From NCBI RefSeq assembly GCF_034669705.1, contig NZ_JAXMOR010000024.1, positions 1 through 64,000 on the forward strand: 64,000 bases of DNA, read 5' to 3'. Position numbers and translations under genes: made by a program. Under the pieces are notes generated by a model. That model was not told the DNA's origin. It did no database searches and was given only the letters and a program-made list of their open reading frames with translations. This stretch comes from Marinovum sp034669705 (GTDB taxonomy: Bacteria; Pseudomonadota; Alphaproteobacteria; Rhodobacterales; Rhodobacteraceae). This document shows, one piece after another, positions 52,230 to 61,094 of the stretch. The stretch's first letter is position 1, and every line of letters starts with the position of its first letter.

Positions 52230-55200
52230 ATGAGCAGCTCCCCCCGATTCATTCACCTTCGCACCCATACCGAATATTCCCTGCTGGAAGGCGCCATGCG
52301 GCTGAAGAAGCTGCCGGGCCTCTGTGCCGATATGGGCATGCCCGCCGTCGCCGTGACCGACAGCAACAACCTGTTCTGCGCGCTGGAGTTTTCCGTCGGC
52401 GCGCAAGGTGCCGGCGTGCAGCCGATCATGGGGCTGCAGATCGACGTGGCCTATGTCGATTTGAACCCCGGCGACAAGCCGGTCGACCCGGCCGCCGTGG
52501 TGCTGCTGGCGCAGAACGAGCGCGGCTATGAGCACCTGATGAAGCTCAACACCTGCCTTTACGTCGACAAGGGCGGGCAACTGCCGCAGGTGACCCTGCA
52601 GGAGCTTGAGGCCCATTCGGAGGGGCTGATCTGCCTCAGCGGCGGGCCTGACGGGCCGGTTGGGCGGCTGTTGCGGCGCGGCCAGCGGCCGGCGGCCGAG
52701 GCGCTGATGGAGCGGCTCAAGAGCATTTACGGCGACCGGCTTTATGTCGAGCTGCAGCGCCATCCCGGCGAGGGTGGCCTGCCCGAGGCCGAGGCGCGGT
52801 CGGAGCGCGGCTTCGTCGAGATGGCCTATGCGATGGACCTGCCGCTGGTGGCCACCAACGACGTCTATTTCCCGAAACCCGAGATGTATGAGGCGCATGA
52901 CGCGCTGATCTGCATCTCGGAGGGCGCTTATGTCGACCAGCAGGACGCCCGGCGGCGGCTGACGCGCGAGCATTACTTCAAGAGCCCGCAGGAGATGGCG
53001 ACGCTGTTTGCCGATCTGCCGGAGGCGCTGGAGAACACCGTCGAGATCGCCCGGCGCTGTGCCTTCGGCACCTATCGCCGCGACCCGATCCTGCCGAAGT
53101 TTGCCGATGACGAGGTGGCCGAGCTGCGCCGGATCGCCAATGAGGGGCTGCAGAAACGGCTGGCGGTGATCCCCCATGCGGTGAGCGTCGAGGACTACCA
53201 GAAACGGCTGGATTTCGAGCTTGGCATCATCGAGGGCATGGGCTTTCCCGGCTACTTCCTGATCGTTGCCGACTTCATCCAGTGGGCCAAGGACAATGAC
53301 ATTCCGGTGGGGCCCGGGCGCGGCTCTGGTGCCGGGTCGCTCGTCGCCTATGCGCTGACCATCACCGACCTTGACCCGCTGCGCTATTCGCTGCTGTTCG
53401 AGCGGTTCCTCAACCCCGAGCGGGTGAGCATGCCCGACTTCGACATCGACTTCTGCATGGATCGCCGCGAAGAGGTGATCCGTTACGTGCAGGAGAAATA
53501 CGGGCGCGACAAGGTGGGCCAGATCATCACCTTCGGCGCGCTGCTGTCGAAGGCGGCGGTGCGCGACATCGGCCGGGTGCTGCAGATGCCCTACATGCAG
53601 GTCGACCGGCTGTCGAAGATGATCCCGGTCGAAGGGGTCAAGCCGGTCTCGATCGAGAAGGCGCTGCAAGACGAGCCGCGGCTGCGCGAGGAGGCCCGCA
53701 ACGAGGAGGTGGTCGACCGGCTGCTGACCTACGGCCAGCAGGTGGAAGGGCTGCTCCGGAACGCCTCGACCCACGCCGCCGGGGTGGTGATCGGCGACCG
53801 GCCGCTGGATGCGCTGGTGCCGCTCTATCAGGATCCGCGCTCGGACATGCCGGCGACGCAATTCAACATGAAATGGGTCGAACAGGCCGGGCTGGTGAAG
53901 TTCGACTTCCTCGGGCTCAAGACCCTGACGGTGATCCAGAACGCCATGGATCTGGTGTTCAAGTCCGGCCGGCCGCTGCATGTCTCGGCCGAAGGCGTCG
54001 AGCTCTATGCGCCGGCCGAGGGGGCCGAGAACCAGATCAACGCCATTCCGCTGGACGATGAGGCGACCTACAAGCTCTATGCCGCCGCCAAGACCGTCGC
54101 CGTGTTTCAGGTGGAAAGCTCGGGCATGATGGATGCGCTCAAGCGCATGAAACCGACCTGTATCGAGGATATCGTCGCTCTCGTGGCGCTCTACCGGCCC
54201 GGCCCGATGGAGAACATCCCGGTCTATTGCGAGGTCAAGAACGGCCTCAAGGAGATCACCTCGGTCCACCCGCTGATCGACCATATCCTCGAAGAGACGC
54301 AGGGCATCATCGTCTATCAGGAACAGGTGATGCAGATCGCCCAGGTGATGGCGGGCTATTCGCTCGGCGGTGCGGACCTCTTGCGCCGTGCGATGGGCAA
54401 GAAGATCAAGGAGGCGATGGACGCCGAACGGCCGAAGTTCGAAAAGGGCGCGGCCGAGAACGGTGTCGAGAAGAAGAAGGCCACCGAGGTCTTCGACCTG
54501 CTGGAGAAATTCGCCAACTACGGCTTCAACAAGTCGCATGCGGCGGCCTATGCGGTGGTGTCGTACCAGACCGCCTGGCTCAAGGCGAACCACCCGGTCG
54601 AGTTCATGGCCGGGGTGATGAACTGCGATATCCACCTGACCGACAAGCTCGCCACCTATTTCGAGGAGGTCCGCAAGGGGCTGGGCCTGCCCTGGGTGCC
54701 GCCCTGCGTGAACCGCTCGCTGGCCAGTTTCGATGTGGTCGACGGTGCGCTGGTCTACGCGCTGGGCGCGCTGAAGAACGTCGGTCTCGAGGCGATGAAA
54801 CTGGTGGTCGAGGGGCGGGACGGGAAACCCTTCGCCACACTGTACGATCTTGCCCGGCGGGTCGATCTGAAGCGCGTCGGCAAGCGGCCACTGGAGATGC
54901 TGGCGCGCGCCGGCGCCTTCGACCAGCTCGATCCCAACCGCCGGCGGGTTTTCGACTCGCTCGATGCGCTGGTGAACTACTCGGCGGCGGTGCATGAGCA
55001 GAAGAACTCCAATCAGGTGTCGCTGTTCGGCGAGGCGGGCGACGATCTGCCGGAGCCGCGGCTGGCACCGGTCAACGACTGGCTGCCGGCTGAACGTCTG
55101 GCCGAGGAGTTCAAGGCTGTGGGCTTCTATCTGTCGGGCCACCCGCTCGACGATTACATGGCGGCGCTCAAGCGCAAGGACGTGATGACCCTCGACGAGG

Positions 55201-55730
55201 TCATGGCCAAGGCCGAGCGTTCGCCCTGCCTGGCCAAGCTGGCCGGGGTGGTCGCCGGGCGGCAGGAGCGGAAATCGGCGCGCGGCAACCGCTTTGCCTT
55301 CTGTCAGCTCTCGGACACCACCGGCGCCTTTGAGGTGACGCTGTTTTCCGAGACGCTGGAAAAGAGCCGCGAGTTTCTCGAGACCGGCGCCAAGGTGGTG
55401 GTGACCGTCGAGGCGACGATGGAGAGCGACCAGCTCAAGCTGCTGGGCCGCTCGGTGACGCCGATCGACGCGGCGGTGGCCGATGCGGGCTCGATCGGGC
55501 TCAAGGTGTTTGTCGAGGAGCCCGGCGCGATCCCCTCGGTGGCCACGATCCTGTCGGAGGCGGCGGGCAAGGTGCAAAAGGCGGCCCGCGGGCCGATCCT
55601 GCTCTACCTGATGGACCCGGCCCTGCCCGGCGAGGTCGAGATCGACACCGGCGCGGAATACCCGGTCAACCCCGAGATCAAGGGCGCATTGAAGAGCCTG
55701 CCGGGAGTGATGGCGGTGGAGGAAGTGTGA
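52230..55730 (+). CDS. dnaE: DNA polymerase III alpha subunit
   Basis: A 1166-residue C-family replicative polymerase. The PHP domain begins with FIHLRTHTEYSLLEGA (about 6-21). The polymerase palm carries GPGRGSGAGS (about 363-372) and the catalytic PDFDIDFC (about 401-408). The helix-hairpin-helix and OB-fold regions follow, and the C-terminal tau-binding domain is present. The length is that of DnaE1 and not the SOS-type DnaE2. ATG 52230 is chosen by homology; the frame is also open to 52179, inside glsA. It ends at a convergent terminator. Confidence 0.97.
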   Translation: MSSSPRFIHLRTHTEYSLLEGAMRLKKLPGLCADMGMPAVAVTDSNNLFCALEFSVGAQGAGVQPIMGLQIDVAYVDLNPGDKPVDPAAVVLLAQNERGYEHLMKLNTCLYVDKGGQLPQVTLQELEAHSEGLICLSGGPDGPVGRLLRRGQRPAAEALMERLKSIYGDRLYVELQRHPGEGGLPEAEARSERGFVEMAYAMDLPLVATNDVYFPKPEMYEAHDALICISEGAYVDQQDARRRLTREHYFKSPQEMATLFADLPEALENTVEIARRCAFGTYRRDPILPKFADDEVAELRRIANEGLQKRLAVIPHAVSVEDYQKRLDFELGIIEGMGFPGYFLIVADFIQWAKDNDIPVGPGRGSGAGSLVAYALTITDLDPLRYSLLFERFLNPERVSMPDFDIDFCMDRREEVIRYVQEKYGRDKVGQIITFGALLSKAAVRDIGRVLQMPYMQVDRLSKMIPVEGVKPVSIEKALQDEPRLREEARNEEVVDRLLTYGQQVEGLLRNASTHAAGVVIGDRPLDALVPLYQDPRSDMPATQFNMKWVEQAGLVKFDFLGLKTLTVIQNAMDLVFKSGRPLHVSAEGVELYAPAEGAENQINAIPLDDEATYKLYAAAKTVAVFQVESSGMMDALKRMKPTCIEDIVALVALYRPGPMENIPVYCEVKNGLKEITSVHPLIDHILEETQGIIVYQEQVMQIAQVMAGYSLGGADLLRRAMGKKIKEAMDAERPKFEKGAAENGVEKKKATEVFDLLEKFANYGFNKSHAAAYAVVSYQTAWLKANHPVEFMAGVMNCDIHLTDKLATYFEEVRKGLGLPWVPPCVNRSLASFDVVDGALVYALGALKNVGLEAMKLVVEGRDGKPFATLYDLARRVDLKRVGKRPLEMLARAGAFDQLDPNRRRVFDSLDALVNYSAAVHEQKNSNQVSLFGEAGDDLPEPRLAPVNDWLPAERLAEEFKAVGFYLSGHPLDDYMAALKRKDVMTLDEVMAKAERSPCLAKLAGVVAGRQERKSARGNRFAFCQLSDTTGAFEVTLFSETLEKSREFLETGAKVVVTVEATMESDQLKLLGRSVTPIDAAVADAGSIGLKVFVEEPGAIPSVATILSEAAGKVQKAARGPILLYLMDPALPGEVEIDTGAEYPVNPEIKGALKSLPGVMAVEEV

Positions 55731-55759
55731 CGCCCCGCGCCATGGCGCGACCGGCGTAG

Positions 55760-55778
55760 GGTGGGTTTACAACCCACC
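55760..55778. terminator. Bidirectional hairpin between dnaE and the TauE/SafE gene
   Basis: GGTGGGTT (55760-55767) pairs with AACCCACC (55771-55778) across a 3-nt loop. It lies between convergent gene ends and contains T and A runs for either direction. Confidence 0.6.
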
Positions 55779-55788
55779 GCACCAATCC

Positions 55789-56556
55789 TTATGCGAAATA
55801 CGCCCGCCGGATCAGGTTCAGCCCGGCCACCAGCAGCACCATCAGGGTCGCCCGGCGAAAGGTCTCCTGCTCGATCCGGTCCGACACCAGCCCGCCCAGC
55901 CACATCCCCAGCAAGGCCGGCACGCAAAGCCCGGCCGAGAACAGCAGCGTCTCGCCGCGGATCACGCCGCTGCCGGAATGTGCCACCAGAAGCAGCAGCG
56001 CGCCCAGCCCGAAAGCCACGCCCTGGGTGCGCATCTGCAGCCGCTTCTCGGTATGCAGCGCGGTCAGATAGGCCACCAGCGGCGGCCCCCAGACGCCCGA
56101 CAGCCCGCCGATGAAACCGGAGACCCCGCCAAGGGAAATCTCCGCGGCGAGCGATTGTCGGCTGAGCTGCAGGCGCAGGCCCAGCAACTGGATCAGGCTG
56201 AACAGCACCATCGGCAGACCGATCGCCAGAAGCAGCACCCAGACCGGCAGAAAGGCATAGAGCTGCGCCGAGACCATCAGCATCACCGCGCCGGCAATCA
56301 GGTAGACCCGAAACTGCCGCGTCGCCGCCAGCGCCGGCCCCGGCCCGTCGCGCAACGCCTGCGCGCCATTGGAAATCAGCGTCGGCAGCATCAGCCCGGC
56401 CAGCGCCAGGTCCGGCGGCAGGAAGATGCCCAGGAGCGAGATCATGACCATCGGCATGGCAAAGCCCACCATGCCTTTGATCACCCCGGCCAAAAGCGCG
56501 ACCATGCCGCTGGCGAGGAGGATCGGAAGGGTAAATTGGACAGCGGCCATTTCCAT
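55789..56556 (-). CDS. Sulfite exporter TauE/SafE family permease
   Basis: A 255-residue membrane protein with eight predicted helices and the repeated TauE/SafE pattern: LLAGVIKGMVGFAMPMVMI in the first half and SLGGVSGFIGGLSGVWGPP in the second. These proteins export sulfite, sulfoacetate or similar organosulfur anions. It is oriented toward dnaE and divergent from the acyl-CoA dehydrogenase. The transported anion is unknown; no sulfur genes adjoin it. Confidence 0.9.
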   Translation of the reverse strand: MEMAAVQFTLPILLASGMVALLAGVIKGMVGFAMPMVMISLLGIFLPPDLALAGLMLPTLISNGAQALRDGPGPALAATRQFRVYLIAGAVMLMVSAQLYAFLPVWVLLLAIGLPMVLFSLIQLLGLRLQLSRQSLAAEISLGGVSGFIGGLSGVWGPPLVAYLTALHTEKRLQMRTQGVAFGLGALLLLVAHSGSGVIRGETLLFSAGLCVPALLGMWLGGLVSDRIEQETFRRATLMVLLVAGLNLIRRAYFA

Positions 56557-56643
56557 GCTCAGCGCCTAGCATGCCTGCTCTTGCGCCGCATGCCGAAAGT
56601 GACTGGGTAATTTTAGGCAACCATTGATCTTCCAAACGTATTT

Positions 56644-56672
56644 TTGTTGCGCTGCAACTGCGAAGGTATTAT
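56644..56672 (+). promoter_or_regulatory. Promoter of the methylsuccinyl-CoA dehydrogenase gene
   Basis: TTGTTG (56644-56649) and TATTAT (56667-56672) are separated by exactly 17 bp, a good sigma-70 match. It sits 33 bp upstream of the ATG. Confidence 0.6.
56647..56657 (+). promoter_or_regulatory. TTGC-GCT-GCAA palindrome over the -35 region
   Basis: A short inverted repeat overlaps the -35 box and the first bases of the spacer, and the region continues with more TGC words. This position is suited to a repressor site. Regulators of short-chain acyl-CoA or polyhydroxybutyrate genes in related bacteria recognise TTTGCAAA or TGC-rich sites, so a similar regulator is possible. Confidence 0.35.
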
Positions 56673-56704
56673 GCACGTGCAGGATAGCAGAAGGATGATG
56701 ACGC

Positions 56705-58405
56705 ATGGCGCATGACGGACAGGACGTGACCGTGGAGGCAACAGTGCAGCTGCCCGATCTTCTTACCCTCACCGGCGCGGCGATTGCCCCGGTCGAGGCG
56801 ATCTTTGACACATCCCGCGCCCATCTGCGCGACCTTGTGGTGTCCGAAGGCCGGGTGTCGGCCAGGCTGGTCGAGGCCAACCAGGATGCGGCGCATGGTC
56901 TGGCCTGGCTCGCCACCTACCTGGAATCGCTCAGGCAAATGCAGGGCTGGGCCGAGCGGATGACCACCGAGGGCAAGTTCGGCGAGCTCGAGGCACTGCT
57001 CCACCAGATCGCCTTTGGCGAGTACCTTGCTCAGATTCGCGGCGGCATACCGATGAACCAGGGCGAGATCGTGCGGCCGCGCGACTTCGGGGTCGAGCCG
57101 TCGGAGCTCGGGGTGCTCGACACCCCCGAGATCGAGACCCTGCTGACCCGCGCCAATACCACCGCCGCCCGGGTCCGGCTGGTTGAACTCATGCAGGCGC
57201 AGCATGGGGCGACGATGTTCGGCATCTCCGGTCTCGATGACGAGCTCGAGATGATCCGCGAGCAGTTCCGCCGCTACGCGGTGGATAAGGTCGAACCCTT
57301 TGCCCATGAGTGGCACCTCAAGGATCAGCTGATCCCGATGGAGATCATCGAGGAACTGGCCGAGATGGGCGTCTTCGGCCTCACCATCCCCGAGGAATTC
57401 GGCGGGTTCGGCCTGTCCAAGGCGTCGATGTGCGTGGTGTCGGAAGAGCTGTCGCGCGGCTATATCGGCGTCGGCTCCCTCGGCACCCGCTCCGAGATCG
57501 CCGCCGAGCTGATCCTCGCCGGCGGCACTCAGGCGCAGAAAGAACAGTGGCTCCCGGCGCTGGCCTCTGGCGAGAAGCTGCCCACCGCGGTCTTTACCGA
57601 GCCCAACACCGGCTCCGACCTCGGCAGCCTGCGCACCCGCGCGGTCAAGGACGGGAGCGGCGATTACAAGGTCACCGGCAACAAGACCTGGATCACCCAT
57701 GCCGCCCGCACCCATGTGATGACGCTGCTGGCGCGCACCGATCCGGAGACCAGCGATTACAAGGGCCTCAGCATGTTCCTGGCGGAGAAGACGCCGGGCG
57801 ACGATGCCGATCCCTTCCCGACCGAGGGGATGACCGGCGGCGAGATCGAGGTGCTGGGCTACCGCGGGATGAAGGAATACGAGCTCGGTTTCGACAACTT
57901 CCACGTCAAGGGCGAGAACCTGCTCGGAGGCGAAGAGGGCAAGGGCTTCAAGCAGCTGATGGAGACCTTCGAGAGCGCCCGCATCCAGACCGCCGCGCGC
58001 GCCATCGGCGTGGCGCAGTCGGCGCTTGATGTTTCGATGCAATATGCGCTCGACCGCAAGCAGTTCGGCAAACCGCTGATCGCCTTTCCCCGCGTTGCCG
58101 GCAAACTGGCGATGATGGCGGTCGAGATCATGGTGTCGCGGCAGCTGACCTATTTCTCGGCGCGTGAAAAGGATGCAGGCCGGCGCTGTGATCTCGAGGC
58201 CGGGATGGCGAAACTGCTGGGCGCGAGGGTCGCCTGGGCGGCGGCAGACAACGGCCTGCAGATCCACGGTGGCAACGGCTTCGCGCTGGAATACACCATC
58301 TCGCGCATCCTCTGTGATGCGCGGATCCTCAACATCTTCGAGGGCGCGGCGGAGATCCAGGCGCAGGTGATCGCGCGCCGGCTGCTCGACACCCGCAGCA
58401 ACTGA
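56705..58405 (+). CDS. mcd: Methylsuccinyl-CoA dehydrogenase (ethylmalonyl-CoA pathway), probable
   Basis: A 566-residue acyl-CoA dehydrogenase whose length and N-terminal extension of about 170 residues match (2S)-methylsuccinyl-CoA dehydrogenase, the flavoprotein that makes mesaconyl-CoA. The catalytic core runs from about 175 to 566 with FTEPNTGSDLGSL (about 298-310), the GYRGMKEYELGFDN substrate region, and the C-terminal INIFEGAAEIQ motif holding the catalytic-type Glu. The ordinary short acyl-CoA dehydrogenases lack the extension. The rest of the pathway is not in the window, so the gene stands alone. A strong promoter and palindrome precede it. Confidence 0.85.
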   Translation: MAHDGQDVTVEATVQLPDLLTLTGAAIAPVEAIFDTSRAHLRDLVVSEGRVSARLVEANQDAAHGLAWLATYLESLRQMQGWAERMTTEGKFGELEALLHQIAFGEYLAQIRGGIPMNQGEIVRPRDFGVEPSELGVLDTPEIETLLTRANTTAARVRLVELMQAQHGATMFGISGLDDELEMIREQFRRYAVDKVEPFAHEWHLKDQLIPMEIIEELAEMGVFGLTIPEEFGGFGLSKASMCVVSEELSRGYIGVGSLGTRSEIAAELILAGGTQAQKEQWLPALASGEKLPTAVFTEPNTGSDLGSLRTRAVKDGSGDYKVTGNKTWITHAARTHVMTLLARTDPETSDYKGLSMFLAEKTPGDDADPFPTEGMTGGEIEVLGYRGMKEYELGFDNFHVKGENLLGGEEGKGFKQLMETFESARIQTAARAIGVAQSALDVSMQYALDRKQFGKPLIAFPRVAGKLAMMAVEIMVSRQLTYFSAREKDAGRRCDLEAGMAKLLGARVAWAAADNGLQIHGGNGFALEYTISRILCDARILNIFEGAAEIQAQVIARRLLDTRSN

Positions 58406-58415
58406 GCCCGCCGAG

Positions 58416-58447
58416 ACGCCCGCATCGATCCGTCATGCGGGCGTTTG
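58416..58447 (+). terminator. Terminator of the acyl-CoA dehydrogenase gene
   Basis: ACGCCCGCAT (58416-58425) pairs with ATGCGGGCGT (58435-58444) across a 9-nt loop, followed by TTG. It lies 11 bp past the stop and abuts the end of the convergent DUF6525 gene. Confidence 0.75.
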
Positions 58448-58448
58448 T

Positions 58449-58760
58449 CTATCTGCGCTTGGGTCCGCGTGCTGGCGGCAGACCGGGGTGACCCTGTTCC
58501 CAGACCTGCCGTGCATCCTTGTCGACAAGCCGCTGCTGCAGCGCGTCAAGCTCGCGCAGCGCCGATTGGGTCGTGCCGGTGCGGGCCAGCGCCCGGTCAT
58601 AGGCGCGGCGCACCGACTGCGCGCCCCATGGCAGCACCGCCGCCGCCAGCCAGAGCCGAAGCTCGCGCGGCAGGCTGTCATAGGTGCGCATCGGGTCACC
58701 GGGGCGACGTTTGCGGCGCAGGGAGGTCTTGCCTGAATTGTCGGGATCGGTCCGGGGCAT
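58449..58760 (-). CDS. DUF6525 family protein
   Basis: A 103-residue basic protein with the pattern TYDSLPRELRLWLAAAVLPW and an Arg-rich helix (RRAYDRALARTG), as in DUF6525 proteins widespread in Rhodobacteraceae. No known function. A core beginning at about residue 24 (MRTYDSL) matches the family best, so the true start may be the Met at 58691; the N-terminal 23 residues (SLRRKRRPGD) look unstructured. It converges with the dehydrogenase. Confidence 0.75.
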   Translation of the reverse strand: MPRTDPDNSGKTSLRRKRRPGDPMRTYDSLPRELRLWLAAAVLPWGAQSVRRAYDRALARTGTTQSALRELDALQQRLVDKDARQVWEQGHPGLPPARGPKRR

Positions 58761-58858
58761 GGGTAGGGTCTGGCAATGGGTCGGTTGGCGGTGCGTAATG
58801 TAATAACATCACATCCGTCAGCCCGACAAAACGGCCGCCGCGACGGACCGGTCTCGGA

Positions 58859-59905
58859 TCACGCGGCGTGGTGCCTGAGAACCGCGTATTCGCTCGCCGT
58901 CAGGTTGCGCCGGGCATAGGCGCCATAGGCCAGCGGATCGTGCTCCACCTCCGGCATGCCGGTGATCAGCCGGGCGCGGTCGTGCGCATCCAGCGTCGAA
59001 AGCTGGGCGCTGGCGGGGTGGAAGCTCTCGGTTTCCAGTCCGTTGGCCCAGAGGATCTCGTGGCGCGGCAGCAGCAGGTGCACATAGGTGACCTCGCGCA
59101 GGGTGTAATCGGTCTGGGCGCAGGGCGTGCCGGCCAGGTCGCGGGCGGCCACGAGGACCTCGGGCGTATTGAACAGCGCCTCGATCTCGGCGCCGCGCAG
59201 CAGCATCCGGTGCTGCGGCGACACCAGAAAGCTGGTCTCGGGCTTGTCGCGGCCGAAGGCGCCGGCAAAGATCCGCACCGGACGCAGGGTCGGCATGGCA
59301 TGCAGCCGCGCGCCCGACATTCGCCGGGCACCGGTCCAGAGAACCTCTTGCGGGCCGTTGTCGCGGGTCAGCACCTTGCAGCCGTCGCGCAGATCCTCGA
59401 CCGGGCGGGGGCCGTCGGGGGTGTCGATCAGCGTGCCGGGGGTAAAGCAGATCACGCCGGGATCGTCGGCCTCGGCGCGCAGATGCTGCGCCACGTCGAG
59501 ATGGACCACCCAGAGCGAGACTTTGCGCGGCGGCATTTCGCCCACGAACATCAGCAGACGCTCGCGGCCGGCCGGGATCATGGTGATCGGGTAGCTCTTT
59601 ACGCCGTCGGTGACGATGAAGCTGGTGTCGGCGCTTGCCGTGTCGACGGGGCGCACGGACCGCTGCCCGGTCAGCGCCGCCCCCACCAGTTTGCGCACCT
59701 TGTGCGCCGCGCGTCTGCGCAGCGCCTCGTCGCCGTCTGCTCCGTCAAGCCGCAGGACATCGCTCGGGCCGTCGACGCACAGCGCCTCGCCCTGCCAGCT
59801 CCAGCCGGCACCGACCCTCAGAGAGGAGAGCGATGCCGCGGCGAAGCCGTCTATATCCGTCTGCGACCAGGAGATGACAAACGTGCCGCGATAGCCCGCT
59901 TTCAT
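58859..59905 (-). CDS. Hint domain-containing protein
   Basis: A 348-residue protein. The N-terminal 150 residues resemble the variable region seen upstream of Hint domains in Rhodobacteraceae. The Hint domain starts with Cys at CFTPGTLIDTPDGPRPVEDL (about 153-172), which in hedgehog/intein autoprocessing is the nucleophile, and carries the conserved His in VSPQHRML (about 227-234). Autoprocessing of the N-terminal part is expected from the fold but the C-terminal splice residues are not obvious, so splicing of an extein is not claimed. Divergent from the lipoprotein gene. Confidence 0.8.
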   Translation of the reverse strand: MKAGYRGTFVISWSQTDIDGFAAASLSSLRVGAGWSWQGEALCVDGPSDVLRLDGADGDEALRRRAAHKVRKLVGAALTGQRSVRPVDTASADTSFIVTDGVKSYPITMIPAGRERLLMFVGEMPPRKVSLWVVHLDVAQHLRAEADDPGVICFTPGTLIDTPDGPRPVEDLRDGCKVLTRDNGPQEVLWTGARRMSGARLHAMPTLRPVRIFAGAFGRDKPETSFLVSPQHRMLLRGAEIEALFNTPEVLVAARDLAGTPCAQTDYTLREVTYVHLLLPRHEILWANGLETESFHPASAQLSTLDAHDRARLITGMPEVEHDPLAYGAYARRNLTASEYAVLRHHAA

Positions 59906-60053
59906 GCCTGATCCTGCCTCGTGTTCTTATATTGTTGACCGACCTATACCAGAGTTGTCCCGGCCTGGGAATGCGCCGGCTGTGAGCAGGAACCGGCCGT
60001 TGCAATCCTGCCGAGACTGGACGGCGAGGCGCGCTCTGGGATAAGCCCGCGGG

Positions 60054-60767
60054 ATGGGAAACGCTGTCACTCTCCGGGCGCTGGTCGCCGGTGCCGTCCT
60101 GGTCTGGCTTGCCGGGTGCGGTGATCCGCTCTCCGGCGTCGGCCGGCTGTCAGAGCTCGATCTGGCCGATGAGACGCCGGTGGCGGTGATGGCCGACCCC
60201 TCGCGCGCCGAGGAGCCGGTGGCGCGGCCGGGGCTGCTCGGCCGCATGCTGGGCGGTGGCGGCAGTGCCAAGGCGCCGCCTTCGGTGCCCGCCGGCACGC
60301 TGCTGTCCTTCGGGCTGGTCAAGCCGGTCTGCGACCTGCCGCGCGACAAGCGCGGTGCGGAGATCGCCGCCTTCCCCGAGCGTCGTGCCGCCTACAGGCT
60401 CTATGACAGCGCGCCGGGCAAGACCGCGCCGCATCCGTTTTATGTCACCGGCTTCGACGATGGCTGCGCCCGGACCTTCACCGCCGCGGTGGCGATGTTC
60501 GGCGCGCCCGAGATGCACGAGATGCTGCGCTATGGTCTGCCGGCCGAGGTGCATCCCTATTCCGCCACCGACAGCGCCTATGAGCAGATCAAGTCGCGGG
60601 TCTGCCGCGTCGCCCGGGGCGCGCCCTGCGGCGACCGGGTCGGCAAGCTCGAGAAGGACACCGTCTTTGTCAGCGCCTACGAGCAGTTCGGCGACAACGC
60701 GCGCTGGCTCGAGATGCTGCTGCATGGTGGCACGCTGGTCGAGACCGACGTCAAGAGCGGCGGCTGA
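60054..60767 (+). CDS. Conserved lipoprotein of unknown function
   Basis: A 237-residue protein with a lipobox LAGC (Cys22) after a hydrophobic signal. A Gly-rich linker at about 60-75 (LGRMLGGGGSAK) precedes the mature domain, which has four conserved-looking Cys (CDLPRDKRG, GCARTF, VCRVARGAPCGD) suited to disulphides. I know similar proteins as uncharacterised in Rhodobacteraceae. It is convergent with slyX and divergent from the Hint gene. Confidence 0.75.
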   Translation: MGNAVTLRALVAGAVLVWLAGCGDPLSGVGRLSELDLADETPVAVMADPSRAEEPVARPGLLGRMLGGGGSAKAPPSVPAGTLLSFGLVKPVCDLPRDKRGAEIAAFPERRAAYRLYDSAPGKTAPHPFYVTGFDDGCARTFTAAVAMFGAPEMHEMLRYGLPAEVHPYSATDSAYEQIKSRVCRVARGAPCGDRVGKLEKDTVFVSAYEQFGDNARWLEMLLHGGTLVETDVKSGG

Positions 60768-60770
60768 GGC

Positions 60771-60977
60771 CTAGTAATGCGGCGGCCGCTCGTCGCCGAT
60801 CACCACGCCGCCGGGCTGTTCCGACTGGCGCTCGGCCTCGCGGTGCATCAGCCGGTCGACCTGCTGGCGCAGACGGGTGATCTCGCCGTCCTGGCGGGCG
60901 ATCACGTCTGACATGTCATCCATCATGCGGATCAGGTGGGCGAGGCGTTCTTCGACGCTGAGCAGGGGATCGGTCAT
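60771..60977 (-). CDS. slyX: SlyX family protein
   Basis: A 68-residue small acidic coiled-coil protein. The heptad-like pattern VEERLAHLIRMMDDMSDVIARQ (about 8-29) and the C-terminal PPHY ending match SlyX. Its role is unclear even in well-studied bacteria. It is divergent from hisS. It is too short to be detected by length alone, but the motif ending and coiled coil make it convincing. Confidence 0.85.
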   Translation of the reverse strand: MTDPLLSVEERLAHLIRMMDDMSDVIARQDGEITRLRQQVDRLMHREAERQSEQPGGVVIGDERPPHY

Positions 60978-61094
60978 GACCGGCGTTATAGCGCATTGGC
61001 GGGCGGTGTCGCGCTGAAATGCGGGGGCGGGGCGCTTGCCCCTTGGCGGCCTTCCGGCTACACGGACGCGCGAGAAGAGAACCCGGAGCCTGTC

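Noticed and set aside
52191..55577. 1128-codon minus-strand frame
   Set aside because: Antisense to dnaE, whose catalytic motifs are intact.
59923..59937. GTTC-N7-GTTG between the Hint and lipoprotein genes
   Set aside because: The last base mismatches the LexA consensus; kept only as a weak similarity.
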